Assembly: GCA_031270865.1 (NCBI GenBank)
Contig: JAISWI010000023.1
Location: forward strand, 1 to 48,945
DNA length: 48,945 nt
Source of the DNA: Oscillospiraceae bacterium
GTDB lineage: Bacteria > Bacillota > Clostridia > Christensenellales > Aristaeellaceae
Reading direction: 5' to 3'
Part shown: positions 48,510 through 48,945 of the stretch, in pieces
Numbering within the stretch: the first letter of the stretch is position 1
Layout: each line of letters starts with the position of its first letter
Notes under the pieces: model-generated
Told to the model about the DNA's origin: nothing
What the model saw: the letters and a program-made list of their open reading frames with translations, nothing else
Database searches by the model: none
Position numbers and translations under genes: made by a program

Positions 48510-48945
48510 CCATGGAGGAACAACCCACCCTGGCCACGAGGGTCCAGCGTCACGCTGGTCAGGGGGTCAAGGGGGGTGAAACCCCCCTTGCGGGGTGTGG
48601 GGCGGAGCCCCACGTCCCCCGGTCGAAACCAACAAACCCCAGCCCCGCAGGGCAGAGACAAACTTTATGGGCTTCGCCCTTTACGGGGGTTTGCGTGGGG
48701 TTGGGACGGGGGGGGGGGGGGGGGCGGCCCGCCCCCGCGGGGGGGGGCCCCCCCGCCCCCCCGCCCGGCCCCCGCCGCCCGCCCCCCCCGCCCCCCCCCC
48801 CCCCCCCCCCCCCCCGTCCCCCGGTCGAACCCAACAACCCCCAGCCCCGCAGGGCAGAAACCAACTTTATGGGCTTCGCCCTTTACGGGGGTTGAAGTGG
48901 GGTTGGGACGCTGGGGCGCTGCCCCAGACCCCGCAAGGGGGTTTC
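48510..48945. repeat. Long inverted-repeat element, copy 3 (cut by window end)
   Basis: The left arm (CATGGAGGAACAACCCACCCTGGCCA) starts 2-6 bases after the preceding stop codon and matches copy 1. The interior holds two copies of the module with AAACCCCAGCCCCGCAGGGC, TTTATGGGCTTCGCCC and TTTACGGGGGTT (about 48624-48705 and 48826-48906). Between them is an extreme run of G and then C (about 48707-48816) that looks like a sequence artefact or unresolved repeat. The window ends inside the right arm. Confidence 0.88.

Overview
The window looks like a contig from a GC-rich, spore-forming member of the Bacillota (Clostridia-like). Evidence for this: a GerW/YtfJ sporulation protein beside a DUF2953 (YtfI-like) gene, a Firmicute-type small SRP RNA, strong AGGAGG ribosome binding sites, LplABC-type sugar ABC transporters that lack their own ATPase, a YesM/YesN-type two-component pair, and a cluster of Cys/Tyr/Gly-rich proteins behind sigma-K-like promoters. 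All three sugar-binding proteins have ordinary signal peptides and no lipobox cysteine, which is unusual for a monoderm. I cannot name a genus. Both window ends lie inside the same GC-rich dispersed repeat, so the contig probably breaks at a multicopy element.

Layout. 1-347: long repeat element. 355-5495: one minus-strand operon, nagA, hisC-like aminotransferase, nucleotidyltransferase, PqqD-like protein, radical SAM/SPASM enzyme; this looks like a small peptide-modification cassette. 5.5-8.6 kb: D-2-hydroxyacid dehydrogenase (minus), then a flavin-type oxidase-like protein and a serine hydrolase (plus), closed by a short palindromic copy of the repeat. 8.6-11.2 kb: metal-efflux P-type ATPase and its ArsR/CadC regulator, each preceded by a 14-bp palindromic operator. 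11.3-11.45 kb: SRP RNA. 11.5-16.8 kb: minus-strand operon of sugar isomerase, YhhN, MoxR ATPase, DUF58 protein and two membrane proteins. 16.9-17.15 kb: candidate structured RNA, followed by a small secreted orphan protein.

17.8-38.1 kb is a carbohydrate-use region: three CUT1 ABC importers (each one binding protein and two permeases, no ATPase), a WbsX/GH99-like protein, a LacI regulator with an elaborate divergent promoter, a GH32 fructosidase, a GH172 (DUF2961) enzyme and a histidine kinase/AraC response regulator pair. GH32 plus GH172 points to fructans or fructose dianhydrides, with enzymes kept inside the cell and short oligosaccharides imported.

38.2-41.8 kb is an AT-richer island. 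It holds a 187-bp duplicated piece of the histidine kinase gene, 18-bp tandem repeats, two SH3-domain proteins and an orphan gene. 42-43.9 kb: DUF2953 protein, GerW and RNase P RNA. 44.1-48.5 kb: an apparent spore-surface locus (beta-helix/SpaA protein, two Cys-rich proteins, beta-propeller, SpaA-like protein). 48.51 kb to the end: a third, low-complexity copy of the repeat.
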